A DNA stretch of 64,000 nt from Camarhynchus parvulus (GCF_901933205.1 NC_044585.1:6882001-6946000); one strand, 5' to 3'. Positions 11,011 to 25,000 are shown, counted from the stretch's first letter. The notes: generated from the letters alone by a model not told the origin. Program-made: numbers and translations.

Positions 11011-13491
11011 TGCATATGTAACCTGGATACAATAGAGACACCACAGAGAACTCTAGCATTTCTTTTCACATCTTCATTTCTCAGCTGCACCCAACTCCAC
11101 ACTTGTGAAACACTAAGAAGAGGAATGTGAAGAATGTGCAGCAACATTTAGACATGTCTAAAGGGTGGCATTTGCCTCTCCCCCAAGTGTTAAGGAAAGG
11201 AGAAAGAAAACTGGCCCCCAAAAGCCAATGGTGGTGGCCCTTTTCCCTGGGAAACAAAACTCACCAGCCCAGGTTCCTGATGGCAGACTGTGGAGCCACC
11301 GGGCACAGCTGAAAGAAAAGCCACAGCTGAACAGAAAAAAATGAAACCAATTTCAGGTGTATAGAAATACTTTTTTAGGTTTTAGAAAAAAACATCCCCA
11401 AGTGAGTATTTATTCATGTTCTATTTCCATTTCATAAAAGACTTAGGAATTACATCAAATTAGGTAATCTGGGTGCAGTGTTCATCTTGAATAGTATCTA
11501 GTACCTAGTTACCTAGTCATAGCCCTGAAATTTTATTCCCTTGCCATAGCTCAAAGTTCTTACATTTATTGTAACATTGCATAACCTTCACATTACTCCT
11601 TTTAAATGTTGAACTGCTCTTCTGATTCCAATCAGAAAGATCTGAAAAAAATCATATTATTAAAAAAATCCTCTTTATCCAGAAACACATGAACAAAGCT
11701 AAAAATGTCACTCTACACGCTGTGCTTTCAATTCAGATTATTATATCAATTTATTCAGAATCACTCACCATCAGTGCTCTTGGACTTAAACTTCTCCACC
11801 CCGTACTAACACACAAACTGCTCAGGACAACAGGTACTAGTGAAGATTCTTGTTACACAGAGAACTATTCCCCCTTACACATCAAATTCATAAATAAATG
11901 CATAGGCTGTGTCAGAATTTCCTTTGAAGAACAAAGCTATGACAGCTAACATGTTCTTTGAAATAATGAGAATGGAATGGATGCAGCACTGCACCCTGTA
12001 CTCACGCTGTTGGCCTCTACTGGAGCTGGGAAATCTGGCCACGAGTGCTACTGCCCTGAAGCCATGGTTTTGGGGGGTGTGAAATTTCATGCCACAATAT
12101 CTAAAAATATGTAGAAGCTGGATCAAGTTCAACATCAGCACAAGTCTACTGAATATAAGACTGGCCTTAAATATTTCAGCTATTCCAGCACTGCGGACTC
12201 CTACCCCTAACAGTGCCAAAGAAAAGCACAGAGATGAACTTACTGTAGTGCTTTGCAGGATAAAGTTACACCCAGAAGGGATGGGGGCTGCCATCCTGGG
12301 TAAGTAATCCAGATGCTCTGCTGCAGCAGGAACAGGGACAGCACAGCCTGAGTAGCACAGAATGCACAGGAAGAGGTCTCTGAACTCCTTGCAACCCAGT
12401 GCAATACAATGGTTTGCTCTTAGTTCTCTGAATCTGGAATCTTTCAGTCAAGAGAGCTCTTTCTCCTACATCTTACTATGATGTAATCTAAAACAACTTT
12501 TTACTTTTGCTTGTTTTTTACAAGCTAAGACACTCATATTTACAATGTTTTGCACCTCTGCTGGATCTCCTAAAGCTGTCTGTTTTGTCTGCAACCAACT
12601 TCTGATAATTTGTTCTGGGTAGTCTTCAGGACATGAAGTAAATTGGTTCACTGCACCTGTTTTTTCAACACATGTAATGATTTACGTCCATCTTTGGTAT
12701 TGTTCAAGATATAGTGAACCAAAAAGCTATAAAAACTGTGTTTGAGAACTTCTGTTCCATTTCTGCTTGTCATTTAAAACTTTGCTTGCTATTTATTCTG
12801 ACTCTTTAAAATTTCAGTACTTGAGAAATTTCATGCAACAGTCCTCGCAAAATCTGGTTTGATAGACAGTACTTTGAAGATAAAACGCAGACCGATATTT
12901 TTTAACCACTAGAATTGTCTAGTAGTGAATTTCCGCTGCTACAGAAAGAAGCAGCAAATGCCTGAAGCAGAATTTCACTTGTTTGGATTGTTTACTAGAG
13001 GGATTTAATTGACACACCAGCAGGTTATTTTGCTGATCTCCCTGCCTGTACTCTGGTTCTGCTCACAGATTAATCAGTGATGTTGAAATCTTGTTACCTG
13101 CCTCTATGGCTTCAAAACATCTGACTGTGCAAATTACTATTTTTATCCCTTTTCATTTGATAGGCTAGCTGTGTTATGCCCAAAAATGTCATAAGGAGAT
13201 ATTATCTCCTCTTTTAGCAATTCAGTACACTTTATAATTAGGAAATATTTATTAATATTCCTGTATCTGTCAAACCATTAACTCCACACAACACAAGTGA
13301 AATTACATCCCCCTGGAACCCTGCTAAGATAAAGCAGGATCAAGATTAAAAACTCTTGCAGCTGATCTTAAGGCTTCTTTTTATGGTGGTCACTTTTCAC
13401 TGTGAAGGTAAACTGCCATGAGGAATGTTACCTGTAAGAGCAAGTAACCTACCTGAATGGCTGGGAAAATACCAGGGTGGTTTTTGTTTTG

Positions 13492-13508
13492 TTTTTTTTT
13501 TTTTTTTT
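13492..13508. repeat. poly-T run (17 T) in a T/G-rich tract
   Basis: Seventeen T preceded by a T-rich stretch broken by single G residues from about 13481. It could be a simple repeat or an old retroposed tail. No flanking element is recognised. Confidence 0.9.
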
Positions 13509-16500
13509 GGGCTAGCGTCTGAATTTGCTCCCAGCTCTGGAGTTACCCAGAGGTATCTGGCAGCAGCAGGTCAGGGGTGGAGACATCACCTGCCCTGGCT
13601 AACACGTGCCCTCTCCTGGCAAATCCAAGCAACATTCTGTCTCCTTCTGAACCTCCTGTGGGATGAAATGCTTTTCAGTGCTCAGAATGGTGAATTCTGA
13701 TAAATGCATAGAACCAGCACCTTTGGCATGAGTGAGGATGTAATGGAAAGGCAGAACAACCTGTGTTGGGACTAACCAGGAAGGAGTGTCTTTGAGGTTT
13801 CTAAGATTTCTTTGAAGATTAAAGCAAAGACTTTAGCAGAGATACAAGCAAAGATTTCTAAAGAACTCTAAAACTGAAATGGTAAAATACGAAATACATC
13901 TTTCAAGTGCAGCAGGAAAAATTATTTATTTCTCTACTGCTTTAACTGCTTTGCAATATTTTAAGACTATACTTTCTTCCTTCAGGTGCAGGAACTCTAA
14001 AGACATGACTTCTACCTACCACAGTTCCTTAACACATCTTACACAACCTCGAGCATACTGCTGTCCTTCTTATTTCCCTTCTCCTGCATCCCTTCTGCAC
14101 TGTCCCAAGGACACTGCCCAGGTCTGCACACTTTCCCATATGGAATTACAGCAAGTAAACATCAATGGGAAAGGCATCCTCTCCTGCAGAGGGACATGCT
14201 GCTCTGAGATGAGCAGAAGAACTGGTTCCTGGCAGACACTGGACAGTGCTCACTCACTCACAGTGAGTGCCACTGGCAACAACAGGAATGCTTCACTAGG
14301 AGCATCTCAAGTGTTGCTGCTTTTTCCAACCAGCACAATTCTTGTTCTGTGTCTGGTCTTTCCTCCCTTTACTTTCCACAGAGAACCAGAACTAACTCAG
14401 TCACATTTCAGTTGAAGATTTCTTGCTCCAGACTGTTCTCTGGTTATGTACTACCCATCCATTTACCCAAATCGTTGGAGGGATTACAATCCTTTCCCCC
14501 GCTTATTTTCTCCAAGGCAAAATGAAAATGACAGAATGTTTCTTGCCTTATCAGTTCCTCATTGATGCAGAGCTCTATGACTAAAATGCTCATCAGTATC
14601 AAAAGCCTGGGCATGACTGAACTTTGAAAAAGCTAAACACCAACTAGTTTGATTTATAGACCCAGGAGACCAAGTCAATTACAAAAGAGTAAAGTAAAAT
14701 TAATTTTCCATTCAGAGCTGTCTTTAAAATGTGCCGCCTAGTCTGAAAAATATAAAAATTAGTATTAAGTAGATTGCATAATTGCTTCTGCTGGGCAAAA
14801 TGGCTTCAAATTCCACCTTCATAGTTGTCACATACCCAGAACATACAAGAAGATCCATCCAGGCAAGGCAAAATCTAAGAATTTTTCCCCCTTATGTTAC
14901 TCTGCTGAGTTCTGTGGACTTGGGCAAGCACTGAATAGAGAACATCTCAAGCTGTACCAGCCTGATGGTATCTCTGTAACTGGACTGAGTGTCTCTGGCA
15001 TCTGTTTGGGAAGCACAGCATAAAGCAAGTTCATCAGTTCAAACCTCATACAGAGATGGTGCAGATACACTTCAGAGCACATATTGCAGACTTTATTTTC
15101 CATTTGAGAACTCTGCATCTTTTAGGTAATGCACATACATAAATACAGAACATTAGCATAACAGCTTAAGAGATGCAATCTGGGATATTTTAAGCTTCAT
15201 AAGAGTTTGCAGTTTTATGACAGCATTAAAATGCTCTTTGATTCAGCTGCAGGTTAACACACGGTGCCCCATTTTCATTTCTGTGATAGCTGGATGTGAA
15301 GTTCATGCAGCACATGCAGCAGAAGGGAAGCAGCCAGGGATGAGTAACCCCCGGCAGGCACAGGCAGGGCTGCACGCCTGGCAAGGCTCCAGCAGTGGAG
15401 CTGCTCAGGGAGGGGCGGCTGTCAGTCCTGCCACAGGTACCCGGCCCTCAGCCACTCACACAGGTCCCCACATCACAAACAACAAATTCACTTCCAGAAC
15501 TAAATTGTCTCATAAATTCTTGTCATTCAATATTGTAATTGTATTTCTGTGGCTTAGATTGTGGTAACTGGGAATGAAGCAAGCAGGAAGTGAAGGCTAA
15601 TTGTGAAAGGTTAAACTCCCTTTTTATACCAAAATCATTTTGTTATGAATAAGGGACCTAGAAAAGAAGGACAGGTATTGATGAGCCAGTGACAGAATAA
15701 AAACTTCATCAATTGCTGAGGTTATTTAGTGTGTCAGTACTGAAAAATTTGAAAGCTTCTAATTTTGTTCTTCACAAAAGTAGCTCCCTGCTGTTAACAA
15801 CTTCACAATGAATTTCCAGCATTCAACTTCAAATCAGAATCAGTACTAGAGCTTAATAGTTCTCTCTTACGTACTAAATCAAACACAAAGCTCAAATTCT
15901 GGGCAAAAAGCATTACCAGCTATTTACAGTTTAGGCAATTTCTCTGTATAGATAACAAATTAATCTACATATCTCAATCCAGCAACTGAAATCTGATTAC
16001 AGAAGTATCTTAAATATTAGTTTACATACTCAGTGGAGTTCTGCTACAAACACGCACTTACATCAATCTAAATAAAGTATCCAGTACATAGATAGTATTT
16101 TCAGTGCCTTTTCCTTCTGTTTTAGTAAGTGTAATGAGAACAGTGGGCACAATGATATTTAAACAGAAAAAAGTACAGCTTGGTTTCTGCACTGACACTG
16201 AATGCAATCAATCTGCTAACACCTGACACCCGGTAAGCTCACAGTATCCATAAAAAGTATTACTATGTGTATGTGTTAGAAACATTCATATTCTTGGCTC
16301 CTTTCTCTCCTGTAAAGCAGGAGAGTGGAATTGCTCTCCTGAGACTCATAAACAGATTTTGATTTCATCCAGGAAAACTTTCATCTTTCTCTTTGCAACA
16401 AAAAAAGTTTTTCCACCTCAACTTCTTTGCAGCTTCAATAAAGCAGTATGATCCATGGCTTTGTGGATAGAGCAGCAAGTTCACATCACTAGACACAAAA

Positions 16501-19369
16501 TACCACAACCCCACAGCAAAAACGATTTTCTGAGAGCTGTTTACAGCTTGTAAGACAGACGAAATTAAGATACATTTATATTAAACAAGTGTAGCCTTCC
16601 CTTCTTTCTTATGGGTTCTATAAAACATACTTTATTTCCCTCCATATATCCTATCCTTATGTATAATGGCAGTTTCATAAGCCCTGACTCAAAGAGAATA
16701 ACTTCTGCTGGCCAAAGAAATCAGGCCTGCCTATGGTCTGGGAGATTTGCCAAAGAAAAACAAGCCCTATGGTAAAGGTCATTAGGAATGAGAGAGATTC
16801 TTTAGGCTGCGCTGAGTACAGAGACTAAGCCACTTCTTTTGTTGGGAAGCATGCAGGTAGGGGATGAACAAACAGTAGCTCCAGACTCTTCCACTCCTGC
16901 TTTTCTAAGTATAATCAGGGAGCCATCCATTTTGACCTGCTTTTCTTTTGGTTTTGATGTCATGCACTACAAACCCTAGCATTATGCTTACTAGGACAAA
17001 TCCATTGTCCTGTGCTAGAAATCCTCTCTAATAGTGTGGGGGATGCTGGCAGTAAGGGCAGTAAGTCAGCTGGCTGCTGTTATCATCAATCAAGCATGAA
17101 GGCTCTGCTATTCTGCAGCCTGAATTCTTTATCTAACTGATTAGTCATACAGGCCAACTGTATGGCAGTGTTGATTCCCATCTCCCATCACAGAACTCCT
17201 CCATTTGGAGTATTAAAACCCAGCTGATGAGGTCAGTGTTGCATGACACACGGGAAAGGGAGGAAGCACAGCAGCAGAGGACAGAGGAAGAGATACAATC
17301 CCCTTATCCCCACAGATCTTCATGCCAAAAGGAAGTGAGTGAAAGCTTGAAAATCAATTTAAAAGTAAATAAGGCAAAAGAGGCTAGCAAGGCAAGCACC
17401 AGAAAGCTATTTTAAGGTTCAGAATTAAACATGCAAAGAAATTAAGCATAGCAAGGAAACAATCATACTGCAGAATTTGCATTTCTTCTCGTTTTTTAGA
17501 CAACTAAGAAAGGCATTTCAGAAGAAGAGTATCAGTAACATAATTAAGTTGCATTTGCTTTTTGCTGTGCTCAGGGAGGTTTTCTATTTCAATAGCCCTC
17601 ATAAGAAAAAGAAATGGACCCCTTAAATAACATTCCCTTGTTATTTTCTCTTTCACATTCTGTAATGTTCCCCATAGAGACCTTATGTCAAAGGTGGCCT
17701 CTTTTGACTTCGTAGGAAAGTAACTACTCAGCTATTTCTCCCATCCAAGAAAAAGAAAAACACCTTGCTCAAGAATCCCATTTCTGGATTGTAATCTATT
17801 TCACTTTTCTCGAACACCCCTACACATGCCCACATGCCTGCCTGCCAGGAAAGAATTAATTCAGAGATTTGACAAAGAGCTATCAATATTTTAGCCCCAA
17901 ATCACTCTTCTTTCTGCTTCTTTGACCTACACAAATCTACTTTATATGCTCATGCAGTTTCTCTTGCATTTTTCTTTTTCTGCTGGAAGTCACACTTGGT
18001 TACAAAAACCTTTGCATGTAACTAATTCCAACTGTATCACAGCCAACAACTTAATCTAAAAGGATAAGCATTCACCATAATGATCTCCACACTATACAGC
18101 AGACAGGCACTAAAATAAGATGCTTTACCCATAAATGTCTACCTTTGGATGAATGTCTTCCATCTTACAGTTATGCTGAGCAAAATTTTTTTGATTTAGA
18201 AAATTATCTTAAAAGCTAGTTACCAACCCAGAGATGTCTTTCTGTTTTCCCTTTTTTTCCAGCACCCAGCACCACTCTCCTGTTCTAGAGCTTTCATATA
18301 CTCTGGAGGTCTGTGTCACTGGTCCATGAACAGCTGCACCCTAAGTGACTCTCACACAGATTTTGTCTCCAGTGCAGCATAGAGAGAGCCAGATATTATA
18401 CACTATACCAAGGGTCTCTTCTGCGCTTTAAAATATTCCATTCTCACCATACCTGCTGGTTTCAATATTCAGAAGTTAAAGCACTGCTGAGCAGGCACCC
18501 AGTGGGATTTCAGAGCAGAATGTAAAGAGGAATTACTTGGAAAAAATAATCCTGCAATGATGGAGTCTTGCAGTTAGAAAATGCTCCAGTTGCAAAGCCG
18601 TCTCCCACCAAATGCTGGGGATATGAAACAAGAAAAAACAGATGTGCCTGCCCTGCCATGCTCATCAGATAAACCTACAAAATACACCTTCACAGAGTTG
18701 CCTGCAGTATGTGCCACATAAATAAAAACTAATCTAAGTACAGTCACAATGCAAGACAAATAAAATAAGCATATTGTGTATGTGGATATTCTCTACCAGA
18801 TTGCTCTGCTGTCCTCTATCAGACATTGATACATATAAAAACAATTCCAAAACAGAAAGAGGAATATTTTGTATTTTATATTCTTTATAACAGAAGCTGA
18901 CTTTTTAAAATTTAGTATGCATCCACAGAGACTTAACCACAATTGGATTCTTCTCTAGTGAGTTTCTTGGGAAAGGACTGACTTAATTTTCCTCATTTGT
19001 ACTGTGCCAAGCACAGTATGGTCTTAGTCCCAATTGGGGCCTGCAGGCACTGTTACAACTGAGTCACCAAACAAGCAGGGTGATGTGCTCAATGCAAAAT
19101 TCCTCGGTTTTAGTGGGCAGCTTGAAAGATGTGAGGATAAAGCACCACACCAGTGGTAAACATGCCTCGATTGTACTTTTAAAATAGCTGCTTACTCCTG
19201 GCTTTTATTGCTTACTCCTCCATTCTGTCTCTTGCTTCTGTTACTACCTCTACCTGGGGAGATAGTTTACATTTATTATTTGTTCCAAGAGATGCTTAGC
19301 TTTCCCTAAGAACAGCATTTAAGGAGAACTATGTACAGTAGTGGGACAAAGGGTGACTTTAACCCTTTC

Positions 19370-19389
19370 TTTTTTTTTTTTTTTTTTTT
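19370..19389. repeat. poly-T run (20 T)
   Basis: The longest homopolymer run noticed in the window, 20 uninterrupted T. It could mark the poly-A end of a minus-strand retroposed copy lying to its right, but nothing in the following few hundred bases looks like a known element. Confidence 0.9.
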
Positions 19390-20407
19390 GCCAGCATTCC
19401 TGAATAAATAGGCTGAAACATTTCTTTTTCAGCCATTAATGACAGGATAAGTGTCAGACATAACTCAAAAAAGTTCTAGTACAGCTCTCTGCAGCTTAAA
19501 TGTTAAATTTATTCATATTTGATTCCACCCTCAGAAAGCCAGTTCTCTTCTGTCTTTCATTGTTTATATTAGATATAGTGAATCATGGAAATAAAGTGAC
19601 ATGAAACCACATTTACACTAAAGAAATCATCCCACATCTTTTCAGATTCTCTTTTCTGCTATTTCCGTACCATGCCTCCTATTGAGTCTGTGAGATTGAT
19701 TACCCAAGCAAGGGCTAAGCATTTATTCTTGACTCCAGTTATTTAGCTGCTCACATTCTCATCTTAGCAGGCCAATTTAGAGGAAACAGATGCATTATCC
19801 ATCAGTTCCAGAATCTGAATGAGCATATACAGGACTGTCTGTCTGACCTGTGCCTTACAAACAACAAAGTGACAGTAATGCTAAGCAAAGACAATGATGT
19901 GAAAGTACCATTAGGTGCCTTTGCTGTGTGTGTGAGCTGTGGTACTCTACAAGAGATGGCTCTCCCTGCATGGAACAGGGCAAGGGCCATCAAATGCCTG
20001 ACTTCAGCACCTCTGACACTATGAATGCAGGGCAGCACATCCTCCTAAAACTGATGTATTTAAGGTATTATTAACATATCCTGTAGGAGTGGACACACTC
20101 TATAGCCCTCAGCCTGGTCCATATGCAATGGGAAGAACCCCAACTTACAGCCACAGGAACAATCCTATCAACTATTACTGTTACATTCCAACACTAAACA
20201 TATTTAAGTCAGCATTGTATGTCAGCCACAGCGAGTGTGAGGGCGCAGTATGTGAAGATGGGGGTTTTCTTACTGTTTAGCTCCAGTTAAAAGGGTTATA
20301 GTTTATGGTTTATGACTGAGTGAAACCTGACAAAGCTTCAAACCACTCACGTATGCCCAGTCTTACAAGGATGTCATAAAAGGTTTAAAGACACTGCTTT
20401 GAAGAAC

Positions 20408-20462
20408 GTTTGGACCAGATGACCTCCAAAAGTCCCTTCCAACATATATTATTCAGAGATTT
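20408..20462 (+). mobile_element. CR1 retrotransposon 3'-end fragment
   Basis: The sequence follows the CR1 3' terminal region: TTGGACCAGATGACCT, then GTCCCTTCCAAC, then a degenerate form of the terminal ATTCTRTG octamer. CR1 is the main LINE of birds and reptiles, and most copies are 5'-truncated like this one. Only about 55 bases can be recognised, and no reverse-transcriptase sequence remains upstream. It is an old dead copy in the plus orientation. The 5' boundary is uncertain because the preceding 100 bases may contain further degraded CR1. Confidence 0.8.
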
Positions 20463-22020
20463 TAAGACAAAACACATTCTGGTCTCTAAAGCCTTCAAAA
20501 AGGACCCACACCTTGAGACTTTATTCATCTGAATTTTCAGGAGGTCAAATGCTGACAGAAATTGGGCATTAGCAATTCCTTTGAAGTCAGTGGAAATTAC
20601 AGCCCCTCACTCCTTCAGTAGGTTTTGGTTCAGAGATTTTAGTGTGACTACTGTCATGAAGACAGGGTTTGGTGTAAAAACTCTAGTATAACTTCTTTGC
20701 CTCTCTCCCTCCCATCCCAGCATACATTCACACACAGTCTCCATCCCACATCAGACATGCTTTCTTCACCCTACTCATCTGCTTGCAAACACTTCCTTTT
20801 ACAACTACCCAGTGGAATCAGAGCACAGGAACAGGAGAGGCTGATTCCATGTTCTTAGCCACCTACAAAGCCAAGTTACTAATCATGGGATAATCTCAAA
20901 GCTATGTATCTTCATGGAAAGGAGCTGGTACAGTCTACTAATTACAGCTTTATCAGGAGGCTGGGAACATTTTCATTCAGAACTAGCACAAATACTGATC
21001 TCTTTAAATGCAGCAGACAGAAAGAGCTCCCCCTGCTTTCCAATATACAGCATGTGCTGTTGTGAAGCTTTATTTTAAAACCAGATATGTAAAGGCAAAA
21101 TGAGATTAACAAGCAGTTTCAGCATTGTGAATTCCATGCCCAGGCTGCATAAAGTCCAAGATGATCATTCCAAATTAACTTACCTTTCTGCAAGAGTGAC
21201 AGTGAACACAACACATCATGCTGGAAGAGTCCTTCCTGTACTTCTAACTGACAGACCAACATATAATTAAATTAAATCTGTTTACAAGTCTCAAAGTATT
21301 TTTGAAGTACTGTTGCAATTACAGCGCTCAAATAACACATTCTAGTTTCATTTCCACTGCCACCCTTTCATCACATTTCTGCAAGGAAATTCCATCCAGA
21401 ATGAATCCTGCTCCATGCTGGCCACAGCACAATCCCCTCACAGCTACTGCTGCCTGTAGCAACAAGGGATGGAGATCAAGACCAACAGAGAGATGGGAGA
21501 TGACTCCTCAAAATAATTCCAGCATTAAGAGGCAACAAAGGATCCTCTCTCTCTCTTTGGATCCACTAGGACCTACATCACTGAGACAAAGGAGATGTTG
21601 CCAACTTCTCAGACAATCTGCATCAAAGATGCTGCTGCTCTGGAAACTCCACAGGCTCTCACTTAGGGTTTGCTGATTTGATCAGAACAGCAATTCATGT
21701 GGAAGTGTGAGCAGACTTGCATTTTAGGAGAAGCTAAGAATTCTTAAAAGGTTCCCTCTTATTTCTTTCAAAACCTTTGTTCTTTTCTTGTTACAGATCA
21801 CCTAAAAAAACCAACTTCATTCATTACTTATAATTGTTCTGTTGTGACAGAAGAAATAAAATGTGAAAATAAATCAAGAAGTTCCATATTGCTGGTGCAA
21901 CAATAAATAAGCCATGAACAGTAATAAAGCTCTGTGTATGCATCAGATCCCAAATGTAATTGGTTCCTGAGTGTGCAAAAAAATTAAAGTATTCTGACCA
22001 TCCTGTGAAATGGTAATGTG
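20463..22020. other. noncoding stretch between two CR1 tails
   Basis: No reading frame or repeat is recognised apart from one minus-strand exon candidate (21184-21243). A 124-codon plus-strand frame at 21302-21676 resembles no known protein. Sequence between two convergent CR1 tails is usually ordinary host DNA, and this looks so. Confidence 0.55.
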
Positions 22021-22075
22021 CATAGAATCCCAGAATCTGCTGACTTGGAAGGGACCCAACAGGATCAGCAGGTTT
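22021..22075 (-). mobile_element. CR1 retrotransposon 3'-end fragment
   Basis: The left edge is CATAGAAT, the exact complement of the canonical CR1 terminal octamer ATTCTATG, followed by a variant second unit. Then comes TTGGAAGGGACCCA and a degraded AGGATCA block, the typical reverse-oriented CR1 tail. The retained octamer fixes the 3' end at 22021. The 5' side fades out after about 55 bases, so this too is a severely truncated, inactive copy. Its direction is opposite to the fragment 1.6 kb to the left. Confidence 0.82.
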
Positions 22076-25000
22076 GATTTACTGATTTAATAATAATGCA
22101 ACCAATGGACAAACAAAATGTTTCTGTTTGTGCTGTTTCCAGGAAAGGCAACACAGGAAGTAATTGCCAATGATCTCATTAGTCATGTTTAGCTACAGTC
22201 CTCCAGATATAGCTCTAAACAATCTTCAGGGAGAGTAAATAACCATTTTCTTTGATCATTATGTATCAGTGAGGGAAAATTCTGTACATCTAAAGCAAGT
22301 TCTAGAACAGGCTTTCAAAGCCCATTTTTGGAATAAATAAAGATAACGCCAAAAACCCCCAAACCTAAAACCAGTAAAACAACACAGTATGGATCTGGGA
22401 AAAATGTCAAGTGCTTTCTTTGTATTTTCTATGCACAATTAGTGCTATGCAGAACTTCCTCTGCAGCTGGGATACGCTGTGCCATCTCTGAAGAGATAAT
22501 AATGGGAACTGAGGTTTTATTAAGTCTGTTTATGAAGTATTGTAATGAAACAAGAAAATTTAAAGGTTGAACTTTACTCTTAACTCTGATGTAAAATGAA
22601 GATGTTTGCTCTTGCTGTTGATTTCACCTTCAAGTGCATGAAAGATGAAGGCTGAATGTGTATTGCTCTTGTTGTGATTTGGCTGCAGGTCTTGATGCCA
22701 CAGATGTACCTACCCAGAGGTGTAACACTGGGTTACTGAGCTCCTGTATCAATCCATTCTCCCTCAATGGGATGGAATGGGAACTGTTCTATCAGCACCT
22801 CACTGCACAGCATCCCCTAAATGCTTTGCTATTTCACAACCTTCTGTCAGCCCTAGAGGGACTTCAGGCTTTCAGGCAATTCTTCAATCCTCCCAAACAT
22901 AATCACTTCCATTTCCACTTGCCCATTTCAGTCCTACACAAAGAGGGGGATTTATAGTCTGTGATCTCCTGACCAGCAGATAAAGCAACATGGTCCATGA
23001 AGAGGGTTTTGTTATAACATAATACAGATATCATTTCCAGCATTAACAATGTTAGTTATTCCACAAGACTTGTGCTTGAATGTACATTAGCTACAGAATT
23101 TTGTCTGATTTGTTCTTTTCCGGTTTTATAATTTCCTACTAAAATTAGGTTTTCTCTTGGACATTCATAAAGTTGTGATGTTGTAGGACAAGTGGAACAA
23201 CAGTACAACAAATGGAGGTGAAATTCCTTTTTAAATTACCCCAGAGGAAACGGAGGAAGCCCAACAGAGATCCCATGAGATCTGAATGATCAGTAGACTC
23301 AGTCAAGAAGATCCGTTCTACAACCTATGGGAGAGATCAATTAATCAGGAAAATGTGTGGCATTTCTAAGCCAAGGCATTCCTGTGAGAGCCCTTTCAAC
23401 CATTTGCCTCTAGACTGCAGAATCATGAAACTCATGAGGAATGAAAGTAAGGACACCTACAGAGTCTGCACATGACAACAGGAGGAAGCAGCCAATTAGC
23501 ATATTGGTGCAGTGATCTAAATTACAGTTAAGTCTGCAGAGGCTAGAAAGGATGCTCCATTATGTCACTAATGACTTATGGGGATAGGAAGAAGGCAGCT
23601 TGGTAAAACTCCTGAGAGGCAAGAGCTGGGATGTACTGAGATAATACAAAAACACAAGAGAAATTGAACCAGCACCTTACTTCAAAATCCTGCTTCTCAG
23701 CAGAAGAGACTCCCTTTGCCCTTTTTTTCTCTCTCCTCAGCACTCCTGAAGCTGTCCTACAGCTTTGTAATCCCTTGGGAGCCCTGTGTTACACAGCTCC
23801 CTCTACCATCCCTAAGGCAGATGGTATTCCCTTCACACACTCATCAAAACCATGTCAGCAGGGAAAGGCTTCTGAGGGACAAGCAGCACTTTCCAGCTTT
23901 TCTTGGAGCTAGCAACCAACTGTGCAGCAAGAAAATACTCTTTTCATTAAGAGAAAAACTCTGCTACTGATCTGAACAGGTTTTCTTCATTTGTTCCTCG
24001 GTGCATCGTTATTGCTGGACATAGGCAATTATTTCAAACAGGCATAAAAACAATTATGCGCTTGCTATGCAAGTCCCAGAAACATCTATTGCTATCAATT
24101 TTTTTTCACACGTCAGCTTTTACTGTAACAAGGCCCTGAGTTAGAGGAAGGGAAAAAAAGAGGAAAAAAAATCAATAAGAATCACTGAAAGCGTACTACA
24201 GGCACATGAAGTACCAGATTTCACTGGCAGCAGTGTCACACCAATCAAACAACAAACTACCACCTATTAAATCCAACCTGTAGTCAACACAGCGGTCACT
24301 GCTCTGCTTACACTTAATTCTATGAAATCACTCATTTTCATGTGTGAGCCTCAGAGTAAGTATTTGACCCAAAACACAGTGAAGGGGTCTGTGCACACAG
24401 ACAGGATGCTGCAATCAGTAGCAGTGAATCACCAGGTACTTGAAAAGAGAAAACTATGGCCAAAAGTGAAAAATAAAAACCACAGATTTGTAAGAATTAT
24501 TTTACTCTTGCTAAGCCCACTCCATTTTTCAGTAGATCTGCTTCAATTCCCCCGAAGTTCTAGATCTTCAATCCAAAATATCACTGTGGAACCCCTACAA
24601 CTCTCCAGGGACAATCCCTTCAAAGTAGGAAAGACTTACTGCACAGTCACTAATTGCAACCAACCTATTCATGCAAACACTAATACATGCAATTGCCAGA
24701 TATAAAAACATCTCTCATCCATCACATTCTAACTCTGAGGCACCAGGACAACATGAAGAACTACAATTACATTTCTAGGGTACAATCAGTGACAATGAAA
24801 GCATTGGCATAATATTCCAATATATTATGGCTGCAAGTATGATCCTGCAGTTGTGAGGAGCAAGGTAGACAACTGATGTATGTGTAAGAGTGAAGGAGTC
24901 AACTACAGGTTGATGAGAGTCATAAACAAGCAGAGACTTGTGTTTCCATTTTTAGTAAGACATTGGCAGGAAATTCTAATCTAAAGCTCTGAACTTTACC

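Larger units (their letters stand above)
11011..20407. other. AT-rich noncoding stretch, no gene recognised
   Basis: No known protein, RNA gene or transposon is recognised. The stretch holds T-runs at 13492 and 19370, a GC-richer patch near 15290-15470, and a 178-codon ATG frame at 13879-14415 that matches no family I know. Two weak exon candidates (11265-11308 minus, 12259-12299 plus) are given as findings. The rest is ordinary intronic or intergenic-type sequence. Confidence 0.55.

Noticed and set aside
16441..16500. Sense tRNA-like SINE head (GTGGATAGAGCA word)
   Set aside because: Only one 12-base block fits, with no following B-box-like block at the right spacing.
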